From Halarcobacter bivalviorum (GTDB lineage: Bacteria > Campylobacterota > Campylobacteria > Campylobacterales > Arcobacteraceae), in assembly GCF_003346815.1 (NCBI RefSeq), contig NZ_CP031217.1:1736001-1800000 (forward strand): 64,000 nucleotides of DNA. The letters are read 5' to 3'. Each line of letters starts with the position of its first letter. Position 1 is the stretch's first letter. A program made the position numbers and the translations under genes. Shown piece after piece: positions 1 to 9,482 of this stretch. Under the pieces are notes generated by a model. It ran no database searches, was not told where the DNA came from, and saw only the letters and a program-made list of their open reading frames with translations.

Positions 1-1365
1 CAAACTTTTATAGGAAATGATGTTTCAAGTACTAATAGTGCTATTCAAATTATTTTAACTCTTGTTTCTATTATTGTTCTTACTTTTATTGCATTAATAG
101 CAATTTTTATTCCTAGAAATATTAGTAGTGAATTAAAAGAGTTCCAAGAAGGTTTATTAAACTTTTTTAAATATGTTAATAGAGAAATATCTGATATTGA
201 ATTATTTAAAAGTAATTCAAAAACAGAGATTGGAATTATGGCAGAAATAGTAAATAAAAATATTTTAAAAACTAAAAAGAGTATTGAAGAAGATAAAAAG
301 ATAATAGAAGAGACTGTTTTAGTTCTAAGTGAGTTTGAACAAGGAGACTTATGTCAAAGAATCACTACTGAAGTATCTAATCCCTCTTTAAATAAATTAA
401 AAGATGTATTAAATAATATGGGAAATACTTTAGAAAATAATATTGAGAATATTTTAGATGTTTTAGAAGAATTCTCAAACTACAACTATCTTAAAAAAGT
501 CGATACAAAAGGGATAAAAGAGCATTTAGAAAAACTTGCTACAGGAGTAAATAGTTTGGGTATCTCTATTACAAAAATGTTAATTGAAAACAAAAAAAAT
601 GGTTTAGTTTTAAATGATAGTGCAAAAACTCTTTTAGGAAATGTTGATATTTTAAATAGAAGTTCAAATGAAGCAGCAACATCATTAGAAGAGACAGCTT
701 CTGCTTTAGAAGAGATTACAAGTAATATTGCTCTTACAACAAATAAAATCTCTCAAATGAATAACTTAACAAAAAATGTAACAAACTCTGCAAATAAAGG
801 AGAAAGCTTAGCCCTTAAAACAAATGAAGCTATGAATGAAATAGATAAACAAGTTAGTTCCATAAATGAAGCTATTTCTGTAATAGACCAAATTGCTTTT
901 CAAACAAATATTCTTTCTCTTAATGCAGCAGTTGAAGCTGCAACAGCTGGAGAAGCAGGTAAAGGTTTTGCTGTGGTATCAGCAGAAGTAAGAAATCTTG
1001 CAAATAGATCAGCAGAAGCTGCAAAACAGATAAAAACCTTAGTAGAAACTGCAACAATAAAAGCAAATGAAGGTAAAGAAATAGCAAATGAGATGAAAGA
1101 AGGATATTCAAATTTAAAAGAGAATATCAATGAAACTGTAGAACTTATTTCTGATATTTCAAATGCATCAAGAGAACAGCAAATAGGTATTTTACAAATA
1201 AATAGTGCTATTAACTCTTTAGATACACAAACACAAAACAATGTACAAATTGCTAGCAAGACACAAAATATTGCAATCAATACCTCAGAAATTGCCAATA
1301 CTATTGTAAAAAATGCTGATGAAAAAGAGTTTGAAGGGAAAAATACAATTAAGATAAATAGTTAG
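1..1365 (+). CDS. Methyl-accepting chemotaxis protein, 5' end outside window
   Basis: Chemoreceptor that feeds signals to the CheA/CheW kinase complex. The frame is open from base 1: before the Met at base 238 it encodes a hydrophobic segment (about bases 55-110, [19 protein letters not shown]), the second transmembrane helix. A HAMP-like linker follows, so the true start and the sensory domain lie upstream of the window. The signalling domain has the conserved hairpin tip around bases 885-970 ([20 protein letters not shown]) followed by [15 protein letters not shown], flanked by Ala/Ser/Glu-rich coiled-coil helices with likely methylation sites ([16 protein letters not shown]). No CheR/CheB-binding pentapeptide is evident at the C terminus, which reads KNTIKINS. 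Ligand unknown because the sensor domain is not in view. Confidence 0.95.
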   Translation, partial: QTFIGNDVSSTNSAIQIILTLVSIIVLTFIALIAIFIPRNISSELKEFQEGLLNFFKYVNREISDIELFKSNSKTEIGIMAEIVNKNILKTKKSIEEDKKIIEETVLVLSEFEQGDLCQRITTEVSNPSLNKLKDVLNNMGNTLENNIENILDVLEEFSNYNYLKKVDTKGIKEHLEKLATGVNSLGISITKMLIENKKNGLVLNDSAKTLLGNVDILNRSSNEAATSLEETASALEEITSNIALTTNKISQMNNLTKNVTNSANKGESLALKTNEAMNEIDKQVSSINEAISVIDQIAFQTNILSLNAAVEAATAGEAGKGFAVVSAEVRNLANRSAEAAKQIKTLVETATIKANEGKEIANEMKEGYSNLKENINETVELISDISNASREQQIGILQINSAINSLDTQTQNNVQIASKTQNIAINTSEIANTIVKNADEKEFEGKNTIKINS

Positions 1366-1380
1366 AAAATTCTAACTATT
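1357..1380. terminator. Hairpin at the convergent end of the chemoreceptor gene
   Basis: AATAGTTAGA pairs perfectly with TCTAACTATT around a 4-nt loop, spanning the receptor stop codon. It lies between two convergent genes and could serve both strands. The U-tracts on either side are weak, so this is a moderate call. Confidence 0.45.
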
Positions 1381-1383
1381 TAT

Positions 1384-1800
1384 TTAAAATACAAAAGCAA
1401 TATCACTTATTGAGATATTATAAATATTTACTTTTACTCCAGAATTATCTAAAATACTATATGAAATAATTAACTCAGCTGGATTTTCAATTGTCTCATT
1501 TAAAGCTACAAACTCTTTATACTTATCAAAATCAATAATGCTATAAATAAATTTTGCTTTATCTTTGAAATTTTGATTATTGATATATCTTTCATAAACT
1601 TCTTTATATGCTACTTCATCATATTTATCATAAAAGTTTTGTTTATACATCTCTTCACAATACTCATCTCTATCAAAATCTTTAGTTCCATATTTTTGAT
1701 AATCTTTATGAATTATAGCTTCTAAATCTGGATGTATTTCAAAAAAATTATATCTTGAATATCCATCTTCAGTTGAGATTTCATTAGTTGTTTTAATCAT
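1384..1800 (-). CDS. Conserved hypothetical protein, 138 aa
   Basis: Unrecognised acidic, tyrosine-rich cytosolic protein without signal peptide or membrane segment. The N-terminal two thirds is charged and probably helical (FDRDEYCEEMYKQNFYDKYD). The C-terminal part (ELIISYSILDNSGVKVNIYN) looks like beta strands. The ATG at 1798-1800 is preceded by a good Shine-Dalgarno (AAGGAAAC on the minus strand), which together with the ordinary codon use supports it as a real gene. It is a single gene convergent with the chemoreceptor; context gives no function. Confidence 0.7.
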   Translation of the reverse strand: MIKTTNEISTEDGYSRYNFFEIHPDLEAIIHKDYQKYGTKDFDRDEYCEEMYKQNFYDKYDEVAYKEVYERYINNQNFKDKAKFIYSIIDFDKYKEFVALNETIENPAELIISYSILDNSGVKVNIYNISISDIAFVF

Positions 1801-1824
1801 CTGTTTCCTTTTTAAAGTTTATAA

Positions 1825-1856
1825 AAAAAGCAGAGACCTAAGCCTCTGCTTTTTAT
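1825..1856 (-). terminator. Rho-independent terminator of the NSS transporter gene
   Basis: AAAAAGCAGAG (1825-1835) pairs with CTCTGCTTTTT (1844-1854). Read on the minus strand the stem is followed by a run of T residues, directly downstream of the transporter stop codon. The A/T runs on both sides could let it work in both directions. Confidence 0.8.
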
Positions 1857-1882
1857 TTTTTCTAATTGTACATTTTTTTAGA

Positions 1883-3229
1883 TTAGAATTTAAAAATTCC
1901 TGTCTCATTTAAAATTACAATGATTAGTGCAAATGGAATTACAAATCTAACCATAAAGAACCAGAATTTTGTTAAAGCAGTACCCATTAATGGAATAAGC
2001 TCATTTTCAACTGCTTCTTTATCCATATAATGTCCAATAAATACAACAACTAAGATTCCACCTATTGGTACTAAAATTGTAGAACAAACAAAATCTAACC
2101 AATCAAATAAACCCTTTTCTCCTATCATAAGAACAGAAGAGTAAGATTCAATATTAGATAATAGTGCAGCAATACCTAATACATAAAAGAAAATACTACA
2201 AATCATTGCAGCTTTAATTCTTGAGAAGTTAAATCTATTTTCAAAATACTCTACTGTTGGCTCTAACATAGAGATTGCAGAAGTAATACCAGCAAAAGCA
2301 ATAGCAATAAAAAATAATAATGCTAAAAAAGAACCAATTGAACCAAACTCATAAAATACTGATGGTAAAGAGATAAATACTAATCCAGCCCCTTTTGTTG
2401 ATTCAGCTCCTTTATCAAATAAAAGAGTAAAGATGATAAGACCAGCAACAATTGCAACCATTGTATCAATAATTGAGATTAAAATAGATGATTTAACAAC
2501 ATTACTATCTTTTGGTAATGAAGCTGCATATGTAATAATAATACCCATACCTAAAGATAGTGTATAAAATGCTTGTCCAATTGCAACAACTACTGCTTCA
2601 GAAGATAGTTTTGTAAAATCAGGGTTAAACATAAATTGGAAAGCTTTAGAGAAACTATCCACATTAATTGAATAAACAAGTAAAATTGCTAAGATAATAC
2701 CTAATAATGGCATTAAAATTTTATTTATTTTTTCAATTCCGTCTTTAATACCTTGTAAAATAATTGCAGTAACTAATACAAAAACAACAGTATGATAAAG
2801 TAATTGAGTCTGAATATCAGTAGTTAAAAGACCTATAAAAATATCTTTTGACTGCTCTACTGTTTGAGGTAAACCTTGAATAGAGATTGCAATATAATGG
2901 AAAATCCAACCAATAACAACAGAATAATAAGCAAGAATAATTAATGGAACAATTATAATAAAACCTGCATATTTCCATAACTTTTTATGTTTTGTTGCTA
3001 AAGTTTCAAACATAGTTACAGCATCACTTCTTCCTAATTTACCAATAACTAATTCAGAAATAAGAACAAAAACACCAATAAAAAGTGCAGTAATTAAATA
3101 AACAAGTACAAATGCACCACCACCATACTCTCCAGTAACATATGGAAATTTCCAGATATTACCTAAACCAACTGCCGATCCTACAGCAGCTAAAATGAAT
3201 CCTAGTTTACTAAATCTTGAAGTAATCAA
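1883..3229 (-). CDS. Sodium-dependent transporter, neurotransmitter:sodium symporter (SNF/NSS) family
   Basis: Inner-membrane Na+-coupled symporter with the LeuT fold, probably for an amino acid. The N terminus has the family hallmark of helix 1, an AAVGSAVGLGNIWKFPY stretch containing the unwound GLGN Na+/substrate site, followed by about ten more hydrophobic helices. The length of 448 aa fits bacterial members of the Tyt1/MhsT type with 11 helices. Helix 6 carries the usual TLSLGMGIIITYAS region (about residues 223-237). The start is TTG at 3229, with AAGGAG five bases upstream. It is monocistronic, with its own terminator. The substrate (Tyr, Trp, Leu or other) cannot be fixed from sequence alone. 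Confidence 0.93.
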   Translation of the reverse strand: MITSRFSKLGFILAAVGSAVGLGNIWKFPYVTGEYGGGAFVLVYLITALFIGVFVLISELVIGKLGRSDAVTMFETLATKHKKLWKYAGFIIIVPLIILAYYSVVIGWIFHYIAISIQGLPQTVEQSKDIFIGLLTTDIQTQLLYHTVVFVLVTAIILQGIKDGIEKINKILMPLLGIILAILLVYSINVDSFSKAFQFMFNPDFTKLSSEAVVVAIGQAFYTLSLGMGIIITYAASLPKDSNVVKSSILISIIDTMVAIVAGLIIFTLLFDKGAESTKGAGLVFISLPSVFYEFGSIGSFLALLFFIAIAFAGITSAISMLEPTVEYFENRFNFSRIKAAMICSIFFYVLGIAALLSNIESYSSVLMIGEKGLFDWLDFVCSTILVPIGGILVVVFIGHYMDKEAVENELIPLMGTALTKFWFFMVRFVIPFALIIVILNETGIFKF

Positions 3230-3355
3230 TGCTTCTCCTTAATACAAAGCAACGATTCTAGCAAAATTTAAGTTAAATAAAGTTGTGACTTTTATGTAAT
3301 TTTTTGAAATTTTGAAAAAACTTTATATTTATGATAAATGATATTATTTAGTTAT

Positions 3356-3385
3356 AAACCTAGGATAATAGTAGCTCCTAGGTTT
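3356..3385. terminator. Hairpin between the lipoprotein and transporter genes
   Basis: AAACCTAGG (3356-3364) and CCTAGGTTT (3377-3385) form a perfect 9-bp stem. It lies just after the stop of the minus-strand lipoprotein gene and is its likely terminator. The T-richer tail is on the plus side, so directionality is uncertain. Confidence 0.55.
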
Positions 3386-3393
3386 AATTTTTA

Positions 3394-5001
3394 TTAATTA
3401 ACTTTTTCTTCTATTATTTTTTCAAATTCTATTGCTTCAAAAGCAGGAGCACTAGGATCTTTTAAATTAAAAATAGGTTTATTTCTACCTTTAAAAAAGT
3501 ATTTTTTTATCATTACTACTTTATCATTATTTTTAATTTTTTGTTCAGCTACTAACTTCATACCATCATTTTCTTTTAATAAGTAAACTTTATCATAGTT
3601 AGACCTATTATATAAATCATTTGTAGAAAATGATTTGAAATCTCTTACTTTAAAAGTAGAGATTTTATCTTTTTCTGACTTTGTTTTTACAAATTTTTTA
3701 AGTACTGGGCTCCATCCATCTTTATCAATTCCATACTTATTTTCACCATTTTTTGTAAAACCATTTTTGTCATATTTTGTTTGAGTATCTTTATTAATTC
3801 CTTCTTTATTCCAACCATTTATATCATATCCATTTATATCATACTTTGTTTTTGTTAAACTATTATCTCCAAAAGTATTCCACCCTAAATTATTTGAACC
3901 ATAAATAGTTTGCCATAATTGAGTATTTTTATTTAAAGTAAAAGCTTTTTTAAATTTATTAAAACACATTTCATCCATTTGAACTAGGTTTTTATCATAA
4001 ATTCTATTTTCAAAAGTTTTACTGTTTTCCAAATAATATTCTTTTATTTTATCTTTTTTACAAGAAATAAAATTAACTTCATTTATATTATCTATTTCAC
4101 ATTTATTATCATAATATTTTAATAATTGATTTTTATATGTATCTCTTAAACTAACAGTATCATCTTCTTTTTTTCCGCTTGCATAAGTTAAAACTAAATC
4201 TTTGCATGTAGTATTATCTATTTTATAATGCTTTTGTCCTGTAGCCATATTAAATATATCATTACTTGATTGTGAAAATTTTTGCTTAGCTTTTTGCAGT
4301 CCAATCTTTCCAATACATAAAGTCCCATTGTTTTTTTGCCATAAACCAAACTCTGTAGGGGCATTATCACAACTTATATATTTAAGTGCTTGCTCTTTTT
4401 TTACAGTTTCAAGATCTTTTGTTACTTTAGGAAGGTCAATTACCTTTGATAAAGCTTTTATTATAGTTTCTGCAAGAATATCACTATCTTTTTTCATAAT
4501 ATCAGCTTGGTTAAGAGTAAGAACTTTTCTATAAATAATATTACTATCTTTTAATTCTGTTAAATCTTTTATACTATTTTTCTTTTCTTGACTTTTCCAT
4601 TTTTGAGTAACTTCTTCTATATCATAAAGAGAAACTTCAACATCAACTAATTTATATGCACAATTATACAAAGCAGGTCTTACTATTAAAACTCTTGATA
4701 TTGGCTCACTATTATCTGTTATAAATTTAATATCAATATCTCTCATAATAAACTTTTCTTCTAAAAAAGCAAGCTTCATTACTTTATTACTAATTAACTC
4801 ATAATCAGCTTTACATTTATTAAGTGTCCTTTTACGATACTTAATTTCAGTTCCTTTTTTATAACCAATCATTGTTATCTCATTTAATTTAGAATAATCT
4901 TCTTTTTTAGAAACATTATTTATATTCTGAACATTTACAGAACATCCGGTAAATATAAAAACTGAAGTAATTGCACCAAATATAATTGACAAACTTTTCA
5001 T
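3394..5001 (-). CDS. Large lipoprotein with Asp/Asn-Gly repeat block, function unknown
   Basis: 535 aa. The N terminus is a lipoprotein signal with lipobox FTGC (Cys20), so the protein should be membrane-anchored on the periplasmic or outer side. Residues about 40-350 have eight or so scattered Cys and no domain I recognise. Residues about 374-430 form a degenerate repeat with units such as YDINGYDINGWNKEG and YDKNGFTKNGENKYG. This is an x-D/N-x-x-G-aromatic pattern seen in surface-exposed repeat proteins. The start ATG at 5001 has GGAAGAAG upstream. It sits 67 bp downstream of hypF on the same strand and might be read through from the hydrogenase operon, but nothing in it suggests a hydrogenase role. 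Confidence 0.75.
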   Translation of the reverse strand: MKSLSIIFGAITSVFIFTGCSVNVQNINNVSKKEDYSKLNEITMIGYKKGTEIKYRKRTLNKCKADYELISNKVMKLAFLEEKFIMRDIDIKFITDNSEPISRVLIVRPALYNCAYKLVDVEVSLYDIEEVTQKWKSQEKKNSIKDLTELKDSNIIYRKVLTLNQADIMKKDSDILAETIIKALSKVIDLPKVTKDLETVKKEQALKYISCDNAPTEFGLWQKNNGTLCIGKIGLQKAKQKFSQSSNDIFNMATGQKHYKIDNTTCKDLVLTYASGKKEDDTVSLRDTYKNQLLKYYDNKCEIDNINEVNFISCKKDKIKEYYLENSKTFENRIYDKNLVQMDEMCFNKFKKAFTLNKNTQLWQTIYGSNNLGWNTFGDNSLTKTKYDINGYDINGWNKEGINKDTQTKYDKNGFTKNGENKYGIDKDGWSPVLKKFVKTKSEKDKISTFKVRDFKSFSTNDLYNRSNYDKVYLLKENDGMKLVAEQKIKNNDKVVMIKKYFFKGRNKPIFNLKDPSAPAFEAIEFEKIIEEKVN

Positions 5002-5068
5002 TCTTCTTCCTTATAGTTTTTTATATTTTAAAATAATATTTCTTTATATATTATTATAATATTATATA

Positions 5069-7297
5069 TTATAAAGAATGGTAGATTTGCCCAACTGAAA
5101 TTCCCCCATCATTTAAAGGAATTTCTTTTGAATAGTAATATTTTATTTGCTTATGATTTAAAGCCTTTGATAGTTGTTCTAATAAGCTTTTATTTTGGAA
5201 GACTCCACCACTAAACAGCAGTGGTAAATTTTCATGATTTTTTGAGATAGTTAAAATTATTTTAACTAAAGTATTTAAAAATTTAGAACAAATAACTTTT
5301 ATATCATTTTCTTGTACTATTTGTTTAATCATCAGGGATAAGTCAATTTGCTTTTCAATAATTTCAAAATCAAAACTCTCAACAATAGTTTCATCATAAT
5401 TTTGTTCAATTGCAAGTCCAGTTTCCCCTTCAAAACTCTGAAAATGTACAAGATTAGCCAAAGATGCTATTGCATCAAATAGTCTTCCCATAGAACTAGT
5501 AAGAGGAGTATTTAAACCTTTTAACCAAACCATATGAAACATTTTAATTTCTTGCTCACTAAACTGCTTTACAATACTATTATCTAAAGATAAAACCTCT
5601 TCTAAAGTAAAAGTATCAAAAAGTAAGGATAATGCAACTCTTCTAGGTTCTTTTACTGCCTTTTCCCCACCTAAAAGTTTAAAATATTTTAGATGATAGG
5701 CTCTTTCATAGGTTTTATTATTACAAATAAAAACCTCTCCACCCCAAATATTTCCATCATCTCCATATCCTGTTCCATCAAAAGCAAAACCAAGAACTTT
5801 TTCTTTTAACTTATACTCTGCCATTGTTGACAAGATATGAGCATAATGATGTTGTATAAAAATAAGCTCTTTATTTAAACTCTTTGCCCATTTTGTACTC
5901 TCATAATTTGGATGTTTATCACAAACTATTAAATCAGGCTCAAAATCATAAAAGTTTTTAAAAGTCTCAATAGTCCTTGTAAAATACTCCATTGACTCAA
6001 TTGAGTTTAAATCCCCAATATGAGGTGATAAAATAAGATTATCTTCAAAGGCTAAAGCTATGGTTGATTTTTGATTTGCACCAAGGGCTAATATTTTTTT
6101 AGAAACTTTTTTCTCTAATTTCAAAGAAGTAGGAGCATAACCTCTTGCATTTCTTAATTTAGAAATCTCATCATTTACAACTTGAACAACAGAGTCATCA
6201 CAAGCATTTACAATATCTCTATTAAAATCCAGTACAAAATCTATAACATTTCCAAGTTTTTCTAAGACTTCATCTTTAAATCTTATGATTGGTTCATCTT
6301 TTAAGTTTGCACTTGTTGCAACTATTGGATTATCTAAAAACCTAAAAAGCAGATGATGTAAAGGTGTGTATGGAAGAAAACACCCTAACCTATTTATATT
6401 TGGGGCAACACTATTTGATAAACTACTCTTATCTTTTTTTCTAACTAAAACTATGGGTTTCTCTTTTGAAGTTAAAAGCTCTTCCTCTTTTTTTGTTAAA
6501 GAGGTATTCTCTTTTATTTGCACTATACTTTTAAACATCACTGCAAAGGGTTTAGTAGGTCTATTTTTCCTTTGCCGTAAAATATTTACAACTTCCTCAT
6601 TTGTTGCATCACAAACTAAATGAAAGCCACCTAAGCCTTTTATGGCTACTATTTTTCCACTATTTATTAAAGTTGCTACTTCTTTTATAGCTTTAAAAGA
6701 TGAAAGGATTTTCTCATTATTTTTATCATAAAGTTTAACTTGTGGTCCACATTTTTCACAAGCAACTGGTTGAGCATGATATCTTCTATTTGTTGGGTCT
6801 TCATACTCTTTTTTACAAGTTTCACAAAGTATAAACTCTGCCATTGAAGTATTACATCTATCATAGGGAACTGTTTTAATTATAGAGTATCTTGGTCCAC
6901 AGTTGGTGCAATTTGTTAAAGCATAGTTTGCTCTAAAGTTTGATTCATCATTTATATCATCAATACAATCTTGGCAAATAGCCATATCAGGACTTATAAT
7001 TGTTGATTTGTTATTATTTGTTTCACTTTTTTTTATTTCAAATTTCGTATATATCTTTGTTGAGTTTAATTCTTCTATATCTATAGAATCAATTTTTGAA
7101 AGAGGTGGTGGGTTTTCTTTTAACTCTTTTATAAAGTTTTCAATATTTTCTTTTGATGAAAAAGCAAGTATATTTACTCCTTTTTCATCATTATTTACCC
7201 AACCATTTATAGAATATTTTGAGGCTAAATTAAAAACAAAAGGTCTAAATCCAACTCCTTGAACAATACCTTTTACTCTAATTTTATATGTAAGCAT
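5069..7297 (-). CDS. hypF: Carbamoyltransferase HypF, [NiFe] hydrogenase maturation
   Basis: Makes the thiocarboxamide on HypE from carbamoyl phosphate and ATP, the source of the CN ligands of the NiFe centre. All domains of the family are present over 742 aa. An N-terminal acylphosphatase domain carries GVGFRPF (Arg18). Two zinc fingers of the C-x2-C-x18-C-x2-C type use Cys108/111/130/133 and Cys158/161/180/183. A YrdC-like domain spans about 200-380. A Kae1-like C-terminal domain has the HHYAH metal motif and DGTGYGDDG. It ends with LFSGGVFQN and a LNDGG-type loop. It is the last gene of the hydA1-B1-C1-D1-E1-hypF run, 9 bp after hydE1. The other hyp genes (ABCDE) are not in the window. Confidence 0.97.
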   Translation of the reverse strand: MLTYKIRVKGIVQGVGFRPFVFNLASKYSINGWVNNDEKGVNILAFSSKENIENFIKELKENPPPLSKIDSIDIEELNSTKIYTKFEIKKSETNNNKSTIISPDMAICQDCIDDINDESNFRANYALTNCTNCGPRYSIIKTVPYDRCNTSMAEFILCETCKKEYEDPTNRRYHAQPVACEKCGPQVKLYDKNNEKILSSFKAIKEVATLINSGKIVAIKGLGGFHLVCDATNEEVVNILRQRKNRPTKPFAVMFKSIVQIKENTSLTKKEEELLTSKEKPIVLVRKKDKSSLSNSVAPNINRLGCFLPYTPLHHLLFRFLDNPIVATSANLKDEPIIRFKDEVLEKLGNVIDFVLDFNRDIVNACDDSVVQVVNDEISKLRNARGYAPTSLKLEKKVSKKILALGANQKSTIALAFEDNLILSPHIGDLNSIESMEYFTRTIETFKNFYDFEPDLIVCDKHPNYESTKWAKSLNKELIFIQHHYAHILSTMAEYKLKEKVLGFAFDGTGYGDDGNIWGGEVFICNNKTYERAYHLKYFKLLGGEKAVKEPRRVALSLLFDTFTLEEVLSLDNSIVKQFSEQEIKMFHMVWLKGLNTPLTSSMGRLFDAIASLANLVHFQSFEGETGLAIEQNYDETIVESFDFEIIEKQIDLSLMIKQIVQENDIKVICSKFLNTLVKIILTISKNHENLPLLFSGGVFQNKSLLEQLSKALNHKQIKYYYSKEIPLNDGGISVGQIYHSL

Positions 7298-7306
7298 TTA
7301 ACCTCT

Positions 7307-8938
7307 TTATTTATCTATTACAAACTCCCTATTGAAATGGATTCTATAGTTCTTTGTAATATTTTTTAAAACTAATTTAGTAAATATATCATATGTAAAC
7401 ATATCACCACATAAACTTACACCTTCAACTTCATAAAAGTCATTTATATTATCAACTTCACTTGCAATAAAACTAGCTAAACTATCAATAAAACCTAAAG
7501 ACAGAGTAACTTCATCTACTCCTGCTAGTTTAAAACTCATTGCTGATTTAAACATAGAAACATAATCAAACTCTCTTAATGAGAGTTTTTCATTCTCTAT
7601 CATTTTAAAATCAACTCTAGGTCCTTTTTCTAAATGACAATTTTGTGCATTTATCAAAATCTCATTTTCAAAACCTAAAATCTCTTTTGCTACTTTAAAA
7701 TATGATAAAAATGATTTTATTCCTAAAGCTTTAAAATCAAAAGATAAAGAGTTTTCATACTCAAGCGAAAACTTCTTTTTATAGTTTTCTAAAAGTCTAT
7801 CTCCACTTTTTGATTCACTTATTTGTTTATAAAGTTCACTCATATCTTTAGGTAAAGAAAAGCTTTTTGAAATATCAACAAAACCATTTAACTCTTCAGA
7901 ATAAAAAGTAAATCTATCATCATTTTTTCTTGAAAGATAGAAGTTTAAAATTGCTTTATCAAAAAGCATATTTTCTGATAAAACAGTCATAAATTGAGCT
8001 TTATTTTTTTCTTCAAATCTTTCATAAATCACATCAAGATTCTTAGGATAAGAGTTTGAAGCAAGTATAAGCTTCTTATTCTCACAATAGATAATTTTTG
8101 GAATATCAATATTTACTTCAACATCAGCTTTTACATCTAAAAAACTATTATAAGAAGAATTTTCATCTTCTATTTGTAAAAAATCTATTTCATATTTTTC
8201 AAGCTCTTTAGAGAGTAAATAAAGAGTTAAATCATTTGCAACTCTTATTTCTATACTCTCTTTTATAGCTTGATTTTTCATCTTATAAATTTCATTTATT
8301 CTAAATTTAATTTGAGGTTTTTCAATACTTGCAAGAGCTACAATTGCTTGTTTATCTTCTACTACTAATTTTGAAATATTTTTTAAATTAGTACATAAAA
8401 GAACATCTACATCTTCAAGAGATTCAAGTTTTTTGAAAACAAATATCCCACTAACACTTTTTATTTTTATTCGTTTGTTTTCATTTATTAAAAAAGCTAA
8501 TCTTTCAAATAACTCTTTTGATGATTTCTCTTCTTTATTATCTAAAATAAATGTAGCATTCTCAAATGTACTACAGGTCTTGCAGAAATTGAAAGCATTA
8601 TAAAAGTTCGCACTTGATTCTTTTTCTACTTCTTCTAAACAAGAAGGACAAAATGAGTTTAAGGATTTCACTTCTGCTTTTATTGACTCAATTTGTGGCA
8701 TTTTTTTTACAACATCAACTTCAAGTCCTTCATAGTAAATTGACATTGGTAAATATTTAGAAAGGTCATTTGATAACTCTTCTATAATTTTTTCATCTTG
8801 TGCTTCAACTAATAAATAAACATGCTCTAAATCCTGCAAGATTTTATACTCACACTCATACTTTTCTACAATAGAGTATAAAATATTTACATAAGTTTTA
8901 TTTGTAGCTTTATATTTAAATTTATATTTTAGGACCAT
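7307..8938 (-). CDS. hydE: HydE-type hydrogenase accessory protein, degenerate HypF paralogue (copy 1)
   Basis: 543 aa. By position it matches HydE of the Helicobacter/Wolinella hydABCDE operons, which is needed for hydrogenase activity but of unclear mechanism (family knowledge). It is unrelated to the radical-SAM HydE of [FeFe] enzymes. In the sequence I see a remnant of HypF. Residues 97-122 form one C-x2-C-x18-C-x2-C zinc finger with exactly HypF spacing. Near the C terminus, GVSLCGDMFTYDIF aligns with LLFSGGVFQNKSLL of HypF. The catalytic acylphosphatase loop, the HHxAH motif and DGTGYG are missing, so it is unlikely to be an active carbamoyltransferase. It overlaps hydD1 by 17 bp and precedes hypF by 9 bp. 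Confidence 0.8.
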   Translation of the reverse strand: MVLKYKFKYKATNKTYVNILYSIVEKYECEYKILQDLEHVYLLVEAQDEKIIEELSNDLSKYLPMSIYYEGLEVDVVKKMPQIESIKAEVKSLNSFCPSCLEEVEKESSANFYNAFNFCKTCSTFENATFILDNKEEKSSKELFERLAFLINENKRIKIKSVSGIFVFKKLESLEDVDVLLCTNLKNISKLVVEDKQAIVALASIEKPQIKFRINEIYKMKNQAIKESIEIRVANDLTLYLLSKELEKYEIDFLQIEDENSSYNSFLDVKADVEVNIDIPKIIYCENKKLILASNSYPKNLDVIYERFEEKNKAQFMTVLSENMLFDKAILNFYLSRKNDDRFTFYSEELNGFVDISKSFSLPKDMSELYKQISESKSGDRLLENYKKKFSLEYENSLSFDFKALGIKSFLSYFKVAKEILGFENEILINAQNCHLEKGPRVDFKMIENEKLSLREFDYVSMFKSAMSFKLAGVDEVTLSLGFIDSLASFIASEVDNINDFYEVEGVSLCGDMFTYDIFTKLVLKNITKNYRIHFNREFVIDK

Positions 8939-9482
8939 TTATAATATCTCTTTTAAAAGAGATTTGAGCAATCTCTTCAATTGTCACTTCTCTTTTAATC
9001 TTCATTTCAATATCTAATTTTTGAAGATGTTTAATTATTACTTCTTCCATTAATTTAACGGCATCAATAATCTCTTTACTTAACTCAAAAGTAGTATCAT
9101 CAGCTACTCTTTTTGGAATAACTCCTAATACATTTGTTTGAGGTAAATCTTTATTCATATCAATCATATTAAGTGTTTGAAGCATCTCTACTTCATGGGC
9201 ACTTCCTTGCCAATTGATAAAAGAAGGAGCTTTATGATAATCAAAGAAATAAACATCTCCAGGTTTTGAGTTATCTGCATCAATACAATCAATTACAATA
9301 ACCTCATCATATTTTACAATTTCAGGAATAAGTCTTTGTGCTAAAGTACCACCATCAACAATACTAACAGTAGATTCTTTAGCTTCAAACTCATATTTTT
9401 CATCTAAATAATGAATAAAGTGAGCCCCTATTCCTTCGTCTTGGAATAGGATATTTCCTATTCCTAATATTAAAATATTCAT
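8922..9482 (-). CDS. hydD: Hydrogenase maturation endopeptidase (HyaD/HupD family), copy 1
   Basis: Ni-dependent protease that removes the C-terminal extension of the hydrogenase large subunit once nickel is inserted. 186 aa, typical of the M52 family. The opening ILGIGNILFQDEGIG contains Glu16, a nickel ligand in this family, followed by VDGGTLAQRL, IDCIDAD and GSAHEVEM, which supply the conserved Asp and His. It overlaps hydC1 by 4 bp and hydE1 by 17 bp, so all are translationally coupled. Its presumed substrate is HydB1, whose tail after the last His is 22 residues. Confidence 0.93.
   Translation of the reverse strand: MNILILGIGNILFQDEGIGAHFIHYLDEKYEFEAKESTVSIVDGGTLAQRLIPEIVKYDEVIVIDCIDADNSKPGDVYFFDYHKAPSFINWQGSAHEVEMLQTLNMIDMNKDLPQTNVLGVIPKRVADDTTFELSKEIIDAVKLMEEVIIKHLQKLDIEMKIKREVTIEEIAQISFKRDIINGPKI

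Noticed and set aside
7307-8938. Reading HydE as the radical-SAM maturase of [FeFe] hydrogenase
   Set aside because: There is no CxxxCxxC motif; the sequence instead resembles HypF, and all hydrogenases here are [NiFe].
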